The notes under the pieces are model-generated. The model searched no databases. It was not told where the DNA came from and saw nothing but the letters and a program-made list of their open reading frames with translations. Of a stretch of DNA of 64,000 bases, positions 62,658 through 64,000 are shown piece by piece. The number at the start of each line of letters is the position of its first letter. The stretch's first letter is position 1. The DNA lies in the NCBI RefSeq assembly GCF_019042735.1, contig NZ_JAHQCR010000017.1:1-64000 (forward strand). The letters are read 5' to 3'. The translations under genes and the position numbers were made by a program. The DNA comes from Evansella alkalicola (lineage in GTDB: Bacteria; Bacillota; Bacilli; Bacillales; Salisediminibacteriaceae).

Positions 62658-62760
62658 TACAAAAAACCTCTTTGCTGTTCAAAGAGGTATCTTCGTTAAC
62701 CTACACTATTTTTCCATAGTTAGGTTAGGAGTATACCCCTTGTCAGTCTCACAGTACTGA
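62658..62760 (-). promoter_or_regulatory. PyrR attenuator between pyrR and pyrP
   Basis: On the minus strand the loop AGTACTGTGAGACT (62758-62745) just after the pyrR stop, then a terminator with arms acctcttt (62688-62681) and aaagaggt (62673-62666) followed by a T run. The first half of the loop reads AGTACTG instead of the AGTCCCG seen in the other two. Confidence 0.9.
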
Positions 62761-62761
62761 T

Positions 62762-63307
62762 TTAAAGGGAGGTTTTTTGTTTAATAATTACTTCATCATT
62801 TCCATCAACTTCTACAAGCTTTGCTACTACTACTTCTGATTTTGACGTTGGTACATTCTTCCCTACGAAGTCTGGTCGAATTGGAAGTTCCCGATGGCCT
62901 CTGTCAATCAAAACGGCCAATTGAATTTGTGATGGGCGTCCTAGGTCAATAAGTGCATCTAGAGCAGCCCTGACTGTCCTTCCTGTGAATAATACATCAT
63001 CTACAAGAATTACTTTCCTGTCCGTAATATTCACATGGATATCAGTTCCTTTTAGTTCAGGTTCATTATCTTTTGTTTTCTTTGATAAGTCATCTCTGTA
63101 TAAAGTGATATCCACTTCTCCTACAGCAATGCTCTGTCCTTCAATCTGTTCAATACGTTCCGCTAAACGTTGAGCGATGTAAATTCCCCTTGTTTTAATC
63201 CCAACTAAGATGCAGTCACTTACACCTTTGTTTCTCTCAATGATTTCATGGGCAATGCGTGTTAATGCTCGGCGAATGGCTTGTTCATCTAAGATAGCTT
63301 TTGTCAT
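62762..63307 (-). CDS. pyrR: Bifunctional regulator and uracil phosphoribosyltransferase PyrR
   Basis: PyrR binds UMP/UTP and the pyr leader RNA, promoting termination. The 181-residue protein has the PRPP-binding motif VILVDDVLFTGRTVRAALD (about 100-118) and keeps weak uracil phosphoribosyltransferase activity in relatives. The ATG at 63307 (MTKAILDEQAIRRAL) follows gcaaaaggaggg; the frame runs 48 codons further through the leader but without sense. First gene of the operon. Confidence 0.97.
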   Translation of the reverse strand: MTKAILDEQAIRRALTRIAHEIIERNKGVSDCILVGIKTRGIYIAQRLAERIEQIEGQSIAVGEVDITLYRDDLSKKTKDNEPELKGTDIHVNITDRKVILVDDVLFTGRTVRAALDALIDLGRPSQIQLAVLIDRGHRELPIRPDFVGKNVPTSKSEVVVAKLVEVDGNDEVIIKQKTSL

Positions 63308-63405
63308 CTTTTCCCCTCCTTTTGCATTGTGGAGGATCCCTTTATGGTACAAATGGTATTTTGGGTAATTTGTAGGGCGGATAAGTATTATACCCATGCC
63401 TCCAT

Positions 63406-63515
63406 ACAAAAATCCCCCCTTGCCAATAAGACAAGGGGGGCATAAATACACAGTTGTATCCTAGGTAGACATATCATATGTCTGTGCCCTTCCCAGCCTC
63501 ACGGGACTGATGTTA
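63406..63515 (-). promoter_or_regulatory. PyrR attenuator in the pyrR leader
   Basis: On the minus strand the PyrR-binding loop AGTCCCGTGAGGCT (63508-63495), then a palindrome agacatatgatatgtct (63483-63467), then a terminator with arms ccccccttg (plus 63414-63422) and caagggggg (plus 63432-63440), followed by a T stretch. It is the first of three such attenuators in the operon. The promoter would lie in the 50 bases before, near or inside the rluD end. Confidence 0.93.
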
Positions 63516-63567
63516 AAGGTATCCGTATTAAACTCTTTTGTTATTATGTCATTCTTGTCGTAGTTTG

Positions 63568-64000
63568 TCAACGATCAATTTTTCTAAGTTCTTCTATACA
63601 CGCTTCCATATCATTAGGAATAGGCGTATGGAAAATGACCTCTTCATTAGTCCGCGGGTGTATAAAACCAAGTGTTTCAGCATGAAGGGCCTGACCTTCA
63701 ATCGGAAATTTATGGTGTTTTCTCTTTGGACCATATTTTGGATCGCCAACAATTGGGAAACCAATGTACTTCATATGGACACGAATTTGATGTGTTCTAC
63801 CAGTTTCTAGTTCACAAGAAACAAATGTATGATTGTTAAATCGCTCAATTACTTGAAAGTGTGTAACAGCTTCACGACTGTTTTGATCTGTTACTGCCAT
63901 GCTTTGACGGTCCTCAGGGTTTCTACCAATCGGGGCATCCACTGTGCCTTTATCATGAGGAATCACTCCCGCAACGATGGCATAGTACCTACGTTTAGTA
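63568..64000 (-). CDS. rluD: RluD-type 23S rRNA pseudouridine synthase (5' end outside window)
   Basis: The C-terminal 144 residues of a pseudouridine synthase; the open frame runs through 63967-64000 without a start, so the gene is cut by the window edge, not by mutation. Visible motifs are TKRRYYAIVAGVIPHDKGT, DAPIGRNP, LETGRTHQIRVHMKYIGFPIVGDPKYG and LHAETLGFIHP, typical of the RluA/RluD/RluC family. YlyB occupies this place before pyrR in B. subtilis. Confidence 0.92.
   Translation of the reverse strand, partial: TKRRYYAIVAGVIPHDKGTVDAPIGRNPEDRQSMAVTDQNSREAVTHFQVIERFNNHTFVSCELETGRTHQIRVHMKYIGFPIVGDPKYGPKRKHHKFPIEGQALHAETLGFIHPRTNEEVIFHTPIPNDMEACIEELRKIDR

Noticed and set aside
63308..63451. 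48-residue N-terminal extension of PyrR
   Set aside because: It translates the attenuator terminator; homologues start at MTKAILDEQ.

Overview
The window is chromosomal DNA of a low-GC, endospore-forming Firmicute, most likely a Bacillaceae close to the Bacillus group. Evidence: strong AGGAGG-type ribosome binding sites; a 26-residue SpoVM gene; FapR with its operator; three PyrR attenuators; and two long blocks whose gene order I recall from Bacillus subtilis (rluD-pyrR-pyrP-pyrBC-carAB-pyrKDFE, and rqcH-yicC-remA-gmk-rpoZ-coaBC-priA-fmt-rsmB-rlmN-prpC-prkC-rsgA-rpe-spoVM-rpmB-yloU-fakA-sdaAB-sdaAA-recG-fapR-plsX-fabD-fabG-acpP-rnc). No tRNA, rRNA, CRISPR array, prophage or recognisable defence island was seen.

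Layout. 1-1830: an insertion sequence with terminal inverted repeats, a DDE transposase and an unusual long hairpin. 1831-8300: cytochrome bd module, with cydA, cydB and an overlooked 54-codon cydS on the plus strand, convergent with the cydD-cydC exporter on the minus strand. 8365-17103: accessory genes: an atypical response regulator, a DUF4362-type lipoprotein, a YebC-family regulator, a DUF2087 regulator with a zinc-finger-like N-terminus, a two-gene ABC transporter, Nudix, GNAT and ASCH proteins, and a membrane-anchored unknown. 17207-17864: a regular array of short palindromes (about 45 bp period), then a cloverleaf-like structured element at the 3' end of rnc. 17863-29726: rnc, fatty-acid and phospholipid synthesis genes under FapR, recG, serine dehydratase, fatty acid kinase and rpmB. 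29852-30980: spoVM and a 1-kb gene-free stretch holding a structured element, a duplicated terminator and five copies of a 51-bp repeat, at the place where thiN is expected. 30981-44738: a long minus-strand housekeeping series. 45046-50452: rqcH and a heterodimeric ABC exporter. 50874-64000: a methyltransferase and the complete pyrimidine operon with three attenuators, ending in a 5'-truncated rluD.

How the genes work together. PlsX, FabD, FabG, AcpP, FapR and the fatty acid kinase form one lipid-supply module in which malonyl-CoA relieves FapR repression. The pyr genes encode all steps from bicarbonate to UMP plus uracil uptake and are controlled by PyrR through transcription attenuation. 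PrkC/PrpC, RsgA, RlmN, RsmB, Fmt, RqcH and RemA link signalling with ribosome maturation and quality control. CydABS with CydDC gives a bd-type quinol oxidase and its assembly transporter. Compared with B. subtilis as I remember it, smc-ftsY after rnc, thiN, def between priA and fmt, and yloB after rqcH are not at their expected places; two of these breaks coincide with repeat-rich DNA.
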